A stretch of DNA of 64,000 nucleotides from Sulfuritalea sp. (GCA_023700805.1 JAMPYF010000011.1:1-64000), one strand, 5' to 3'; counted from the first letter of the stretch, positions 49,960 to 62,855 are shown. A program made the numbers and translations. The notes: generated by a model from the letters alone, not told the origin.

Positions 49960-50388
49960 TCACAGGAACTCCGCGTCGGGTTCGCTGCGCCGCAGGTGCT
50001 CGCGATAGCTGGCCGCATCGATCAGGCCGGCGCGCTCCGCCTCCCAGGCGGTGGGCCGCCCGCGCACCATCCAGCCGGCCTGATAGGGATCGCGGTTGAT
50101 CATGGCCGGGCGCTCCTCGGCCGCTTCGTTGGCTTCCAGCAGCACCAAGGACAATGGCGCATGCACGGCGAGCACGGTCTTGGCGCATTCCACCGTGCCC
50201 AGGCCGCGGCCCAGCGCCACTTCGGCGCCCTTCGGCTTGGCCGTGAAGCCGATGATCTCGCCCGCGAGAAAGATGCCGAAGGCGCTGGCGCCGATCACCA
50301 CCTCGGCGCCCTCGCGCCTCACCCACATGTCGTACTGCGGATGGTAGAGCAGGCCGTCGGGCACGGCGCCGCGAAAGGTCGGGCTCAT
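49960..50388 (-). CDS. GcvH-like lipoyl-domain protein
   Basis: DMWVRREGAEVVIGASAFGIFLAGEIIGFTAKPKGAEVALGRGLGTVECAKTVLAVHAPLSL. Confidence 0.8.
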   Translation of the reverse strand: MSPTFRGAVPDGLLYHPQYDMWVRREGAEVVIGASAFGIFLAGEIIGFTAKPKGAEVALGRGLGTVECAKTVLAVHAPLSLVLLEANEAAEERPAMINRDPYQAGWMVRGRPTAWEAERAGLIDAASYREHLRRSEPDAEFL

Positions 50389-50393
50389 GACAC

Positions 50394-50489
50394 TGGCGGA
50401 AGAGAGCGGGAGTCGAACCCACCAGGGACCGCATGGCGACCCCTGCCGGTTTTGAAGACCGGCCGCCCCACCGGGGAACGTTCTCTTCC
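50394..50489 (-). tRNA. selC: tRNA-Sec (TCA anticodon)
   Basis: GGAAGAGAACGTTCCCCGGTGGGGCGGCCGGTCTTCAAAACCGGCAGGGGTCGCCATGCGGTCCCTGGTGGGTTCGACTCCCGCTCTCTTCCGCCA. Confidence 0.96.
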
Positions 50490-50500
50490 GTTGTTGAACA

Positions 50501-52435
50501 TCATCGTGACAGCCACTCCGGAGGGGTGTCGCGGCTTCGCAACAGGTGCTCGTCGCGGACGCGGCGAGTGTAGCCGATGCGGTCGAAGAATTCGAGGATG
50601 TGGATCGCCACCTTGCGTCCGCCGCCGATGCGGTCGCGCAGGTCGGCGGCGCGCGCGGCGGCATTTTCGGCGTTGAGCTCGGCGACGATGGCGGCGAGTT
50701 GCGCCACCGCGTCCGCGGTGAAGTAATGGTCATGCGCCACCGGATACAGTTCGCCGGCGCGCGCCACGCGGCGGAACAGCTGGCGCACCACGTCCTCGGC
50801 GGTGCCGGATGCCCTGGCCACATCGCGCACGCGCGGCGGACCGAAGGCTTGCGCGTCGAGCAGCGGCTGCAGCACGGCGAACAGGTCGCGGTCGCCCACG
50901 GCGAGACTGGCCTGGTGTGCCGGCAGGTGCAGCCAGGCGCGGGAGGCACTCAGCCGTCCGGCGGCCAGCAGCTCGGCCACCAGTGCGTCAAAGGCGGCGC
51001 GTTCCAGGGTCGGTAGGGTCAGCCGGCGCAGGCGTTCGCGCTCGACGCCGACCATGTCGGGCGCACGCAGGTGCTCGCTGGCGAGCGCCGCCAGCAGGCG
51101 CTCGCCGAGGGCCTGCCAGCCGGCCGCGGCGAAACCGATCTGTTGCCCGCCGCTCTCCACCACGCGCAATCCGGCAGCCTGCCACAGCGCCGCGGCCGCA
51201 TCCTCGGCCAGGTTCCAGTTGGCGGCGAAGCGGTCGAGATCGACGCCGGCCGCGGCCTGCCCGGCCTGCAGATGCAGGCTCGTCGCCGGATCGTCGTCGC
51301 CCAGCGCGGCGAGCAGCGCCAGCCGGGCCGGGCTGCGCTTGTGGCGCGTGGGCGGAAAGCAGTCGAGCACGCGGCCGCCGGCGATGCTGTGGCGGGCCGA
51401 GGCGTCGCGCAGCACGAAGCGGTCGCCGCGCACCGTGAGGGTCTCGCGGTCGAGCAGGATTTCGGCCAGCGCCGTGGCGCCGGGGGCGATCTGCTCGCCC
51501 TCGAGCAGCGCGACGCGGCCGGTGATGTCGGCGGCGCCGAGATGGACATGCACCGGCGTCCAGTGCTTCAACTCTGCCTGCGACAGCGGAACGCGGATCT
51601 CGGCCTGGAATCGAGTGAGCGGGCGCGCCACCGCGGCATCGACGACCCACATGCCGCGTTCGATGTCCTGCTTGTCGAAATCGCCGGCCAGCGCCAGCGC
51701 GCAGCGCTCGCCGGCCTGGCCGTGGGCGGCCGGGCGGTCCTGCACATGCAGGCTCTTGACGCGCGCCCTGATTCCGCCATGACTGCCGCGTTGCGTGGGG
51801 GCGACGATCACCGTGTCGCCAGCGCCAACTCTTCCCGAGAAGGCGGTGCCGGTAACCACCGTACCGATGCCCGATAGCGTGAAGCAGCGGTCGATCGCCA
51901 GGCGGAAGCGGCCCGTGGCGCGGCGCGCCTGGTGCGCGGCGGCCGCCGCGTCGAGATGGGCGCGCAGCTCGGCCACGCCGGCGCCCGTCGTCGCCGACAG
52001 CGCGAACACCGGGCTGCCCTGCAGGCGCGTGCCGGCCAGCAGGGCGTCGATCTCTGCGCGCGCCGCGGCTATGCGCGCGGCATCGACCGCATCGCACTTG
52101 GTCAGCGCCACCGCGCCGCGATGGAGGCCGAGCAGGTCGAGCAGTTCCAGGTGCTCGCGCGTCTGCGGCATCGGGCCGTCGTCGGCCGCGATCGCCAGCA
52201 GCACGAAGTCGATGCCGGTGGCGCCGGCCAGCATGTTGTGCACCAGCTTCTCGTGGCCGGGCACGTCGATGAAGCCGAGCACCGAACCGTCGGCCTGGGG
52301 GACGTAGGCATAGCCGAGGTCGAGCGTGATGCCGCGCGCCTTCTCCTGCGGCAGGCGATCGGCATCGACGCCGGTGAGCGCCTTCACCAGCGTGGTCTTG
52401 CCGTGGTCGATGTGACCGGCAGTGCCGATGATCAT
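50501..52435 (-). CDS. selB: Selenocysteine-specific elongation factor
   Basis: [44 protein letters not shown]. Confidence 0.96.
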   Translation of the reverse strand: MIIGTAGHIDHGKTTLVKALTGVDADRLPQEKARGITLDLGYAYVPQADGSVLGFIDVPGHEKLVHNMLAGATGIDFVLLAIAADDGPMPQTREHLELLDLLGLHRGAVALTKCDAVDAARIAAARAEIDALLAGTRLQGSPVFALSATTGAGVAELRAHLDAAAAAHQARRATGRFRLAIDRCFTLSGIGTVVTGTAFSGRVGAGDTVIVAPTQRGSHGGIRARVKSLHVQDRPAAHGQAGERCALALAGDFDKQDIERGMWVVDAAVARPLTRFQAEIRVPLSQAELKHWTPVHVHLGAADITGRVALLEGEQIAPGATALAEILLDRETLTVRGDRFVLRDASARHSIAGGRVLDCFPPTRHKRSPARLALLAALGDDDPATSLHLQAGQAAAGVDLDRFAANWNLAEDAAAALWQAAGLRVVESGGQQIGFAAAGWQALGERLLAALASEHLRAPDMVGVERERLRRLTLPTLERAAFDALVAELLAAGRLSASRAWLHLPAHQASLAVGDRDLFAVLQPLLDAQAFGPPRVRDVARASGTAEDVVRQLFRRVARAGELYPVAHDHYFTADAVAQLAAIVAELNAENAAARAADLRDRIGGGRKVAIHILEFFDRIGYTRRVRDEHLLRSRDTPPEWLSR

Positions 52436-53586
52436 GCGGCGCCGATTTCCTTCGAACTCAGCTTGTACACGAAGCTCGCGGGGTCGAGGCTGTCGAGCCG
52501 GCCGGCGTCGTTCTCGGCCTGCGGATACATCAGGAAGGGAATCTTCGCGCCGCGCGAACCCGGCAGCTTGAGATCGTGGGCGAAGTTGTAGGCCAGCCAG
52601 TTCATCTCCCAGGCGCCGAACAGTTTGTGCCGCGCGGCGACCACGACATCGTCCTTCAGCGCAAGGCCGGGCTTTTCCTCCAGCACCACCTTGCGCACGT
52701 CGGCCGGATCGACCGGCACCCAGCCGAAGTTCGCCAGCCAGACCTCCGCCCGGCAGTGTTGCGCGCGGCTGATGTCGCCGCTCTTGCCCAGGCTCTTGTA
52801 GCCGAATTTCGAATCGGCGACGCGCACGCCATACACGTCGCGCGCCGGCAGGCCGATGGCGCGGGCCAGGCCCACGTACAGCGCATTGAGGTCGGCGCAC
52901 TTGCCGGAAAGATTGCCGGTTTCGAGCATGGCGCGGATGTCGCCGGTGCCGCAGCCCCGGGTCTTCGGATTGCGCTCGGTGTTGTCCACCACCCATTCGT
53001 AGATCGCCCGCGCCTGGTCGAGGTCGCTCCGGGCGCCCTTGGTGATTTCCACCGCGGTCTTCCTGACGATGCCGCCGGTCGGCAGCAGTTCGGTGGCGCG
53101 CGTGTAGAGCGCGCGGCTGGCGCGGTCGAGGTCGGCGACCTTGCCCGGCCGGGCCAGATCGATGGCGCGGTCGCGCGTGGCGAAGCGGCTCACCACTTCC
53201 AGCACCGGCGCCGGCTCGCCGGCATCCCACTGCGCGGCCAGCATCTGCGCGCCATAGGCCGGGTCGCGCACTTGCTGCACGGCGGCGGCGTTGCCCTGCC
53301 AGAGGTTGCCCATCGGTTTGATCCAGGCGGCATCGTCGACCGCGGGCAGCGGCAGCCAGGCGCGCGGCGCGCCGCTGGCGGCCGAGAGTTCGAGGCGGCT
53401 GGTGACTTCGAACACACGCCAGCCGTTGGCCGGGTCGGGGTTGAAGCCGCCTGCGGCGGCCGTCGGGCTGAAGCCGCCTGCGGCGTCCGTGGTCTTGACA
53501 CCGCCTTCGGCGGCGAGAGAGAAACGCGGCGCGGACAACGCTGCCGCGGAAAGCGTGGCGGTCTTGATGAAAGTACGACGGTCCAT
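52432..53586 (-). CDS. Transglutaminase-like protein with Tat-type leader
   Basis: MDRRTFIKTATLSAAALSAPRFSLA; RNPKTRGCGTGDIRAMLETGNLSGKCADLNALYVGLARAIGLPARDVYGVRV. Confidence 0.9.
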   Translation of the reverse strand: MDRRTFIKTATLSAAALSAPRFSLAAEGGVKTTDAAGGFSPTAAAGGFNPDPANGWRVFEVTSRLELSAASGAPRAWLPLPAVDDAAWIKPMGNLWQGNAAAVQQVRDPAYGAQMLAAQWDAGEPAPVLEVVSRFATRDRAIDLARPGKVADLDRASRALYTRATELLPTGGIVRKTAVEITKGARSDLDQARAIYEWVVDNTERNPKTRGCGTGDIRAMLETGNLSGKCADLNALYVGLARAIGLPARDVYGVRVADSKFGYKSLGKSGDISRAQHCRAEVWLANFGWVPVDPADVRKVVLEEKPGLALKDDVVVAARHKLFGAWEMNWLAYNFAHDLKLPGSRGAKIPFLMYPQAENDAGRLDSLDPASFVYKLSSKEIGAA

Positions 53587-53603
53587 GGTTTTCTCCGGGG
53601 GGA

Positions 53604-54130
53604 TTAGTTGATGATTTTTTTTAGCTGTTGCTCTATGGCGGGTGCATCCCAGTCGATGGCGCCCTGGCCGCGCAGGACAACGCGATGGCGGCGATCGAGG
53701 ACGACGGTGGTAGGCAGCACGCGTGCGCCCCAGGCGCGGCTGATAGTCTGTTCGCGGTCGTGCAGCACGGGCAGGGTCTGCTTCTCGGGCAGGGTTTCCC
53801 AGAGGAAATCCGCAACCCGTTTGTCATTGTCGGCGACGGCGACGGTCAGCACGGTCAGTCCCCGCGCCTGCCAGCGCGTGGCGAGGCGGGCCAGCGCCGG
53901 CATTTCCTCGCGGCAGGGTTCGCACCAAGTGGCCCAGAAGTTGATCAGCACGGGCCTGCCCTTGTGCGGCGCCAGCAACTGCGCGAGGCGGCGGTCCGCG
54001 CCGGCCGGCACGCTGCGCGGCGCGACCGGCTTGAGCACGGCGCTGCCGGCGGCTGCGGCAAATGCCGGCGACAGCGGCAGCAGCCAGACCAACGGCAGCG
54101 CTGCCGCACGCCTTAAGAAGCCGCGGCGCG

Positions 54131-54134
<4 letters not shown>
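53604..54134 (-). CDS. TlpA-type thioredoxin-like protein
   Basis: [24 protein letters not shown]. Confidence 0.92.
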
Positions 54135-55561
<1,427 letters not shown>

Positions 55562-55612
55562 CCGGACCGGGCAGAAACGAGATGTTTTGATTCTAGAACA
55601 TTCTGCCGCGCT

Positions 55613-56536
55613 TCAGCCGCCCGGCACCAGCAGCAGGTTCGGCCCGCTGCGGGCATAGCCGGCTTCGTCGACCAGGATGTCGAGGGCCAGCGTGGCGAGG
55701 TCGTCGGCGACGGGATCGACCGGGCCCTTTTCGGTATAGACGATCTTGAGGTAGCTCTTGCAGGATTCGCAGGTTTCGGCGCGCACGGCCTCGGCGCCTT
55801 GTTTGCCTGCCGCTTCGAGGTGGCGATAGCTGATGCCTTCGGTGGCGTCGCAGGCGGAGCACTTGACGCGCACCAGGTTCCATTCGGTATTGCACAGGGC
55901 GCAGTGCAGGTAACGCAGACCGCCCACCTCGCCGATGCCGCGCACCACGCTGGCGACCGGCAGGAAGCCGCAGCAGGGGCAGACGCCGGGTACGTCGAGC
56001 GCGGCGATCTCGGCGGCGCCGAGGCGCACCGCGCCGGCGGTCCACAGCACTTGCAGGGCGGCGGCGACATAGGGCAGCAGGGCGGCATCGTCGCCGTAGA
56101 GTTCGGTGTGCAGCACGCGCTCGGCCAGCGCCTCGATGCGCTCGGCATCGTAGCCGGCGAGCCGGGCCAGGTCCCGGCGCGCCGGCTCGGGAGCGGCCGG
56201 GGAGACGGCGGCAATGATCTGCGCCAGGCTCCGGCGCCAGGCCGGGTCGCGCGGCCAGGACTGCGCCGGCAGCAGCGGCATGCGGTGCTCGCGGGCCAGC
56301 GCCAGCGCTGCCGCGGCGGGCAGCGACAACGGCGGCAGCACTTGCAGCGCCTGGTGCTGCGCACGCGTGATGGCCGCCAGAAAGTGCAGCCAGTCGCCTA
56401 AGCTGTGGCCTGCGGCGAGCTGGTCAAAGCGCTGCGCGCGGGTGGCGAAGAGGGTCGCCGCATCGGGGGCGATGACGTGCGGCGGTTCGCTGCTCGACTT
56501 GATCGGGATCACGGGAGTTTGGGTAGGTGCGTTCAT
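55613..56536 (-). CDS. fdhE: Formate dehydrogenase accessory protein FdhE
   Basis: CPCCGFLPVASVVRGIGEVGGLRYLHCALCNTEWNLVRVKCSACD. Confidence 0.94.
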   Translation of the reverse strand: MNAPTQTPVIPIKSSSEPPHVIAPDAATLFATRAQRFDQLAAGHSLGDWLHFLAAITRAQHQALQVLPPLSLPAAAALALAREHRMPLLPAQSWPRDPAWRRSLAQIIAAVSPAAPEPARRDLARLAGYDAERIEALAERVLHTELYGDDAALLPYVAAALQVLWTAGAVRLGAAEIAALDVPGVCPCCGFLPVASVVRGIGEVGGLRYLHCALCNTEWNLVRVKCSACDATEGISYRHLEAAGKQGAEAVRAETCESCKSYLKIVYTEKGPVDPVADDLATLALDILVDEAGYARSGPNLLLVPGG

Positions 56537-56552
56537 GGTGGGAGAGTCTTAC

Positions 56553-56585
56553 ATAAAAAACCCGCGGGCCGAAGCCCGCGGGTTT
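56553..56585 (-). terminator. Terminator-like hairpin between fdnI and fdhE
   Basis: AAACCCGCGGGCCGAAGCCCGCGGGTTT. Confidence 0.8.
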
Positions 56586-56607
56586 GCCGCTGCGGCTGAC
56601 CGCCGGT

Positions 56608-57231
56608 TCAGGACTTGCCGGTGACTTGGCGATACCAGGCCCGGTGATGCTGCTTGGCCCAGGCGCGGGTCACCGTGCCGTACACCATGGCGCGGACCGT
56701 GCCCCTGACCCACAGCGCGGCATAGACGTGCACGAAGATCATCGCGATCATGATCGCGGCGATCGCGGCATGGACCACGGCGCCGAGGCGCACCAGATCC
56801 ACCGGCAGGTTGAAGTAGGCGCGCCAGAGGAAGAGGCCGGAGACGAACAGCAGCAGCATGCACAGGGCCATGGCCCAGAACATCGCCTTCTGGCCGCCGT
56901 TGTACTTGCCCTGTTCCGGCATGTTGTGGTCGTCGCCATTCATCATCTCCCCGACCCGCGAGAGCCATTCCTTGTCCGCCGGCGTCATGACGTTGAGCGC
57001 CCTGAAGCGGAAGAACATGACAATGAACGACACCGCCATGATCACGCCGATGTAGGGATGCAGGATGCGCGCCCAGACACCGCCGCCGAACAGCTGCGTC
57101 AGCGGATAGAAGGCCGGATGGAAGAAGGCCAGACCGGACAGCGCGAGCAGGATGAAGCAGATGCCCACCAGCCAGTGATTGGCCCGCTCGTGCGCGTCGT
57201 AGCGTGCAAGGTCTTTCGGATTGCGGATCAT
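56608..57231 (-). CDS. fdnI: Formate dehydrogenase cytochrome b (gamma) subunit
   Basis: [29 protein letters not shown]. Confidence 0.9.
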   Translation of the reverse strand: MIRNPKDLARYDAHERANHWLVGICFILLALSGLAFFHPAFYPLTQLFGGGVWARILHPYIGVIMAVSFIVMFFRFRALNVMTPADKEWLSRVGEMMNGDDHNMPEQGKYNGGQKAMFWAMALCMLLLFVSGLFLWRAYFNLPVDLVRLGAVVHAAIAAIMIAMIFVHVYAALWVRGTVRAMVYGTVTRAWAKQHHRAWYRQVTGKS

Positions 57232-58115
57232 TTTGCGTCCTCCTTCTCCAGTTCATCCTCAAGCTCTTTGCTGACCTCGTTCGGACCCTTCATCACGTAG
57301 TGGAACAGGCTGCCCAGCGCCACGGCAGCCATGGCCACGGATGCCAGCGGCTTGGCGAAGCCCTTCCACAGCGACACCAGCGGACTGATGCTGGGGTCTG
57401 CGGGCAGGCCCTTGTAGAGCTCCGGCCGGTCGGCGTGGTGCAGCACGTACATGACGTGCGTGCCGCCCACCCCTGCCGGATCGTAGAGCCCCGCCTTGCC
57501 GTAGCCGCGCGACTTGAGGTCGACCACGCGCTTCGCCGCGTAATCCTTCATCTGCTCCTTCGAGCCGAACTGGATCGCGCCGGTCGGACAGACCTTGGCG
57601 CAGGCCGGAGCCTGGCCGACGGCCACCCGGTCGGAACACAGCGAGCACTTGTAGGCCTTGTTGTCCTCCTGCGAGATGCGCGGGATGTTGAAGGGACAGC
57701 CGGTGATGCAGTAGCCGCAGCCGATGCAGTTTTCCTGGTGGAAATCGACGATGCCGTTGGCGTACTGGATGATGGCGCCGGGCGCCGGGCAGGCCTTGAG
57801 GCAGCCCGGGTCGGCGCAGTGCATGCAGCCGTCCTTGCGGATCAGCCATTCCAGCTTGCCCTTCTCTTCGACTTCGGCGTAGCGCATCACGGTCCACGAC
57901 TTGGCCGTCAGGTCCATCGGATTGTCGTAGACGCCGTGGTTCACGCCGACCTCGTCGCGGATGTCGTTCCATTCCATGCAGGCCGCCTGGCAGGCCTTGC
58001 AGCCGATGCAGGTGGACACGTCGATCAGCTTGGCCACTGCCGTGGTCTGCCGGACGCCGGGTGCCGCAGTGGTCGTCGCCGAGCGGCGGGCGATATCTAA
58101 GCTTTGTAGTGCCAT
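57228..58115 (-). CDS. fdnH: Formate dehydrogenase iron-sulfur (beta) subunit
   Basis: [51 protein letters not shown]. Confidence 0.94.
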   Translation of the reverse strand: MALQSLDIARRSATTTAAPGVRQTTAVAKLIDVSTCIGCKACQAACMEWNDIRDEVGVNHGVYDNPMDLTAKSWTVMRYAEVEEKGKLEWLIRKDGCMHCADPGCLKACPAPGAIIQYANGIVDFHQENCIGCGYCITGCPFNIPRISQEDNKAYKCSLCSDRVAVGQAPACAKVCPTGAIQFGSKEQMKDYAAKRVVDLKSRGYGKAGLYDPAGVGGTHVMYVLHHADRPELYKGLPADPSISPLVSLWKGFAKPLASVAMAAVALGSLFHYVMKGPNEVSKELEDELEKEDAK

Positions 58116-58127
58116 TTAGCTATCTCC

Positions 58128-61100
58128 TCACACTTTCTCGATGTTGACCAGGAACGCCTTGTACTCCGGCGTCTGGCAATTGGCGTCGCCGACGAAAGGC
58201 GTCAGCGTGTTGGTGATGAAGCCCGGCTTGGTGACCCCCTTGAAGCCCCAGTGGATCGGAATGCCCACGGTATGCACTTTCTTGCCGTCGACGTCGAGCG
58301 TCTTGATGCGCTTGGTGACCACGGCGACCGCCTTGATGAAGCCGCGGTTGCTGCGCACCTTGACCTTGTCGCCGGTGGCGATGCCCTTCTCCTGCGCCAG
58401 CTGCTCGCTGATCTCGACGAACTGGTCGGGTTGCAGCACGGCGTTGATCCGGGAGTGCTTGGTCCAGAAGTGGAAGTGCTCGACCAGGCGATAGGTGGTG
58501 GCCACGTAGGGGAAGTCCTTGGCCTTGCCGAAGGTTTCCATGTCGCCCTTGAACACCCGCGCCGCCGGATTGCTGGCGGCTTTCGGATTGCCGGGATGGA
58601 AGGGGTTCTTGTCCAGCGGCGTTTCGAAGGGCTCGTAATGCTCGGGGAAGGGACCGTCGGCCATGGCCGGCGCGAACAGCCGCGCCACGCCTTCCGGCGT
58701 CATGATGAAGGGCATCACGTTCTCGTCGGGCGCCGCGTCGGGCCGCATGTCGGGCACGTCGTTGCCGCCCCAGGCCGTGCCGGTCCACTTGATCACGGTG
58801 CGCTTCGGATCCCAGGGCTTGCCGGCCAGATCACACGAGGCGCGGTTGTAGATGATGCGCCGGTTGGCCGGCCAGGAGAAGCCCCAGTTCAGCGTCTGCC
58901 CCAGTCCCGAGGGATCGGAGTTGTCGCGCCGCGCCGTGAGATTGCCCGCCTGCGACCAGCAGCCGCTGTAGATCCAGTTGCCGCAGGAAGTGGAACCGTC
59001 GTCGCGCAGTTGCGCGAAGCCGGCCACCTGGTCGCCCGCCTTGACGATGACCTTGGTCTTGTCCTTCGGATCGAAGACATCGCCCAGCGCCTTGCCGGAG
59101 ATCTCCATGAGGAGTTCCGCCGGCGACGGCTTGGCCGGGATGCGGTAGGGCCAGGTCAGGTTCATGATCGGCTCGGGCAGCTTGCCGCCGTCCTTGGCAT
59201 ACATCGCCTTGAGCTTGAGGAACAGCGCGGCCAGGATCTCGATGTCGCCCTTCGATTCGCCCGGACCGTCGGCGGCCTTCCAGTGCCACTGGATGACGCG
59301 TCCGGAATTGGTGAAGCTGGCGGTCTCCTCGGCGAAGAGGTTGGCCGGCAGGCGGAACACCTCGGTCTGGACCTTGCTCGGATCGACCTCGTTGAACTCG
59401 CCGTGCGGCTTCCAGAACTCCGAGGTGTCGGTGGCCAGCGGATCGATGACGACCAGGAACTTGAGCTTGGCCAGCGCATCGCCCACCTTCTTCTTGTTCG
59501 CCACCGAAGCCAGCGGGTTGAAGCCCTGGCAGAAGAAGCCGTTCATCTTGCCCTGGTGCATGCGCTCGAAGATCGCCAGCACGTCGTAGGCGGCATCCTT
59601 CTTCGGCAGCCAGTCGTAGCCGTAGTCGTTCTTGTCGGTCGCCGCGTTCCCGTACCAGGCCTTCTGCAGGCTGGTAAACCACTTCGGGAAGTTCTGCGGG
59701 AAGTTCATCTGGTTCGGCCGCAGCGCCTTCGGCGTGCGCTTCTCCAGATAGGTCTTGCGATCGACGTCGGCGTCGGTCGGCGCCGACAGGTAGCCGGGCA
59801 GCACTTCCGAGTAGAGGCACATGTCGGTGATGCCCTGCACGTTGGCGTGCCCGCGCAGCGCATTGATGCCGCCGCCGGCCATGCCCATGTTGCCGAGCAG
59901 GAGCTGGATCAGGGCCATGGTGCGGATGTTCTGCGAGCCGACCGAATGCTCGGTCCAGCCCAGCGCATAACAGATCGTCATGGTCTTGTCGGGCGCCGAG
60001 GTCTCGGCCATCATTTCGCAGATCTTGAGGAAGGCGTCCTGCGGCGTGCCGGTGGTCTTGCTCACCAGTTCCGGCGTGTAGCGGCTGTAATGCTTCTTCA
60101 TCAGCTGGAACACGCAGTTCGGGTCCTGCAGCGTCGGATCGACCATGGCAAAGCCGTCCTTGCCCATCTGGTACTTCCAGGTGTCCTTGCCGTAACTGCG
60201 CTTCTCGGCGTTGTAGCCGGAGAAGAGGCCGTCGTCGAACTTGAAGCCTTCGTCGATCAGGAAAGCGGCGTTGGTGTAGTTCTTGACGTACTCGTGATGG
60301 ATCTTGTCCTTCGCCAGCAGGTAGTTGATGACGCCGCCGAGGAAGGCGATGTCGGTACCGGCGCGAATCGGCGCATAGAAATCCGCAACCGCGGCCGAGC
60401 GCGTGAAGCGCGGATCGACCACGATCAACCTGGCCTTGCGGTCCTTCTTCGCTTCGATGACCCATTTGAAACCACAGGGATGCGCTTCGGCGGCATTGCC
60501 GCCCATGACGATCACCAGGTCCGAATTCTTCAGATCGACCCAGTGATTGGTCATTGCACCACGCCCAAATGTCGGACCCAGACTGGATACCGTGGGGGCG
60601 TGTCAAATACGTGCTTGCGTGTCGAGTGCGACGACTCCGAGGTTGCGCAGGATCTTCGAGGTCAGGTAACCGGCTTCGTTGCCGGCGGCCGACGAGGCGA
60701 GGAAACCCGTGGTGTTCCAGCGGTTGACCGTGACGCCGTCGGCGTTCTTCTCGATCAGGTTGGCATCGCGGTCCTTCTTGACGTGGGCCGCGATGCGGTC
60801 GATGGCCTCATCCCAGGAGATGCGCTTCCACTCGCTGCTGCCGGCTTCGCGCACTTCGGGGTACTTGAGCCGGTTCGGGCTCTTGACCATGTCCATCAGA
60901 CCCGCGCCCTTCGGGCACAGCGTGCCGCGATTGACGGGATTGTCCGGATCGCCCTCGATATGGATGATGTCCGCTTTCGCGTTCTTGGACTTGTCGCCCG
61001 TGGTGTAGATCAGGACCCCGCAACTGACCGAGCAGTAGGGGCACATGTTGCGGGTTTCCGTGGCGTGGGCCAGCTTGTAGCTGCGCACCTCCGCCAGGGC

Positions 61101-61190
61101 CGATGTCGGCGAGAATCCCATCAGTGCGATGGAAGACCCGGAGAGACCGGCGCCGCAGACCTTGAAGAACTGCCGCCGTGAGACTTGCAT
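58128..61190 (-). CDS. fdnG: Formate dehydrogenase alpha subunit, selenoprotein (UGA-Sec at 60603-60605)
   Basis: Tat leader MQVSRRQFFKVCGAG; LGVVALDTQARI-U-HAPTVSSLGPTFGRGAMTNHWVDLKNSDLVIVMGGNAAEAHP in one frame. Confidence 0.96.
60574..60605 (-). promoter_or_regulatory. fdnG SECIS element
   Basis: UGACACGCCCCCACGGUAUCCAGUCUGGGUCC: bulged U at nt 17, AGUCU loop with GU at nt 23-24. Confidence 0.85.
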
Positions 61191-61230
61191 TTTTTGACTC
61201 CTCCTTGTGTTATGCCAGCGTGCAAGTAAC

Positions 61231-61248
61231 GCAATTTGCGCGCCAATT
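61231..61248 (-). promoter_or_regulatory. Sigma54 -24/-12 promoter for fdnGHI
   Basis: Minus strand TTGGCGCGCAAATTGCG vs TGGCACG-N4-TTGC. Confidence 0.75.
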
Positions 61249-61297
61249 CACTGCGAGCAATGGGGTCAAGCACTTACCGCGTTGCAGCAGAGCGGCC

Positions 61298-61345
61298 GGG
61301 ACAAAATGTCCATGCCGTTCGGGGGCAGGTGGGACAATTTGTCCC
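61298..61345. promoter_or_regulatory. Paired palindromic activator sites
   Basis: GGGACAAAATGTCC (61298-61311) and GGGACAATTTGTCCC (61331-61345). Confidence 0.7.
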
Positions 61346-61426
61346 CGGCTGCTGACTTGATTGCCAAGCCGCGTCGAATTGACGATCATTGCAGCCACAA
61401 GAGCAGTTCAATAACGGGGGAGACAC

Positions 61427-62821
61427 TTGAGTTCGATTCCTGCGGTCGCGCCGGCCGAGCTTTCGCCATGGCAGCACCAGTCGGTGCTGATCGTCGATGA
61501 CGAGCCGGGCATGATCAGTTTCCTGCACCGTTCGCTGGCGCAGCGTTGCGGCTGGGTGGCCACCGCCGGCAGCGTCGAGGAGGCGGCGGAACTGCTGAGC
61601 CGGCGCCACTTCGACCTGATCGTGCTCGACATCGCGCTGCCCGGCCGCTCGGGCGTCGAATGGCTGCACCAGTTGCGCGACCAGGGCTTTGCCGGCGACG
61701 TGGTGCTGATGACGGCCTATGCCGACCTCGAAACCGCGATCGACGCGCTGCGCGCCGGCGCCGCCGACTTCCTGCTCAAGCCTTTCTCCGTGGCGCAGAT
61801 GCTGAACGCCGTGAAGCGCTGCTTCGAGCGCTCCTCGCTGCGGCGCGAGAACTTCGTGCTGCGCCGCGAACTCGACCAGCGCGACGACAGCGTCGAGGGC
61901 ATGGTCGGCAACTCCGCCGCGATCCGCGAGGTCTGCGCCCGCATCAAACGCATCGCGCCGACGCCGTCGACGGTGTTGATCCATGGCGAATCGGGCACCG
62001 GCAAGGAGCTCGCCGCGCGCGCCCTGCATCGCATGAGCCTGCGCGGCAGCGGGAAAAATGCCGGTCCCTTCGTGCCGATCAACTGCGCGGCGATTGCCGA
62101 GGAGTTGATCGAGTCGGAGCTGTTCGGCCACGTCAAGGGCGCCTTCACCGGCGCCGCGGCCGGCCGCGAAGGCCTGTTCTATTACGCCCGCGGCGGCACG
62201 CTGTTTCTCGACGAAGTTTCCGAGCTGCCGCTGTCGCTGCAGGCCAAGCTGCTGCGCGTGCTGGACGAGCACAAGGTGCGCCCGGTCGGATCGGAACAGG
62301 AAGTGCCGGTGGATGTGCGCGTGGTCGCCGCGACCAACCGCGACCTGGTGGCGGAAGTTGCCGCCGGGCGTTTCCGCCGCGACTTGTATTACCGGCTGCA
62401 GGTGGTCGAGGTGCGCATGCCGCCCCTGCGCGACCGCCTTGAGGATCTGCCCGATCTGGTCGATTATTTCATCGGCCAGCTGGCGGCCCGCCTCGGCGTC
62501 GCCGAGCTCGCCTGCGACGAGGAGTCGCTGGCGCGGCTGGCGCGCTACAGTTGGCCGGGCAATGTGCGCGAACTGAAGAATTTGATCGAGCGTTCGCTGA
62601 TACTGGGCTATTTCGCCGACGATTTCGCGGTGGACGAGGAAAGCGCCGCGTCGCCAGCGCCAACTCTCGAAGCCGACGTCGAGGAATCGCTGGCAAGCAT
62701 AGAGCGCCGCCACATCCTCGGCGTGTTGGAAACCTGCAAGGGCAACAAGTCGGAGGCAGCACGCCGCCTCGGCGTCTCGCGCAAGACCCTGGAGCGCAAG
62801 TGCACGGCGTGGGGGAGCTAG
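61427..62821 (+). CDS. Sigma54-dependent response regulator (NtrC family)
   Basis: [51 protein letters not shown]-terminal Fis HTH; TTG start. Confidence 0.94.
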   Translation: MSSIPAVAPAELSPWQHQSVLIVDDEPGMISFLHRSLAQRCGWVATAGSVEEAAELLSRRHFDLIVLDIALPGRSGVEWLHQLRDQGFAGDVVLMTAYADLETAIDALRAGAADFLLKPFSVAQMLNAVKRCFERSSLRRENFVLRRELDQRDDSVEGMVGNSAAIREVCARIKRIAPTPSTVLIHGESGTGKELAARALHRMSLRGSGKNAGPFVPINCAAIAEELIESELFGHVKGAFTGAAAGREGLFYYARGGTLFLDEVSELPLSLQAKLLRVLDEHKVRPVGSEQEVPVDVRVVAATNRDLVAEVAAGRFRRDLYYRLQVVEVRMPPLRDRLEDLPDLVDYFIGQLAARLGVAELACDEESLARLARYSWPGNVRELKNLIERSLILGYFADDFAVDEESAASPAPTLEADVEESLASIERRHILGVLETCKGNKSEAARRLGVSRKTLERKCTAWGS

Positions 62822-62855
62822 CATTGCCACGGCATGAGCCGCGGCCAACATAGGC

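Noticed and set aside
50501-53230. 909-aa ORF suggesting a fusion of SelB with an upstream domain
   Set aside because: The N-terminal part is an out-of-frame reading of the transglutaminase-like gene; SelB begins at [13 protein letters not shown] (52435).
58251-61181. 976-aa plus-strand ORF opposite fdnG
   Set aside because: Antisense shadow of a well-supported gene in GC-rich DNA; Arg/Gly/His-rich with no recognisable domain. The same applies to 8274-9584(+), 12329-13813(+), 15996-18515(+), 18263-20503(-), 22513-24354(+), 54062-56401(+) and many others.
58128-61190. fdnG appearing as two ORFs, possibly a frameshift or nonsense pseudogene
   Set aside because: The single interruption is UGA at the known Sec position with a good SECIS, so it is one intact selenoprotein gene.
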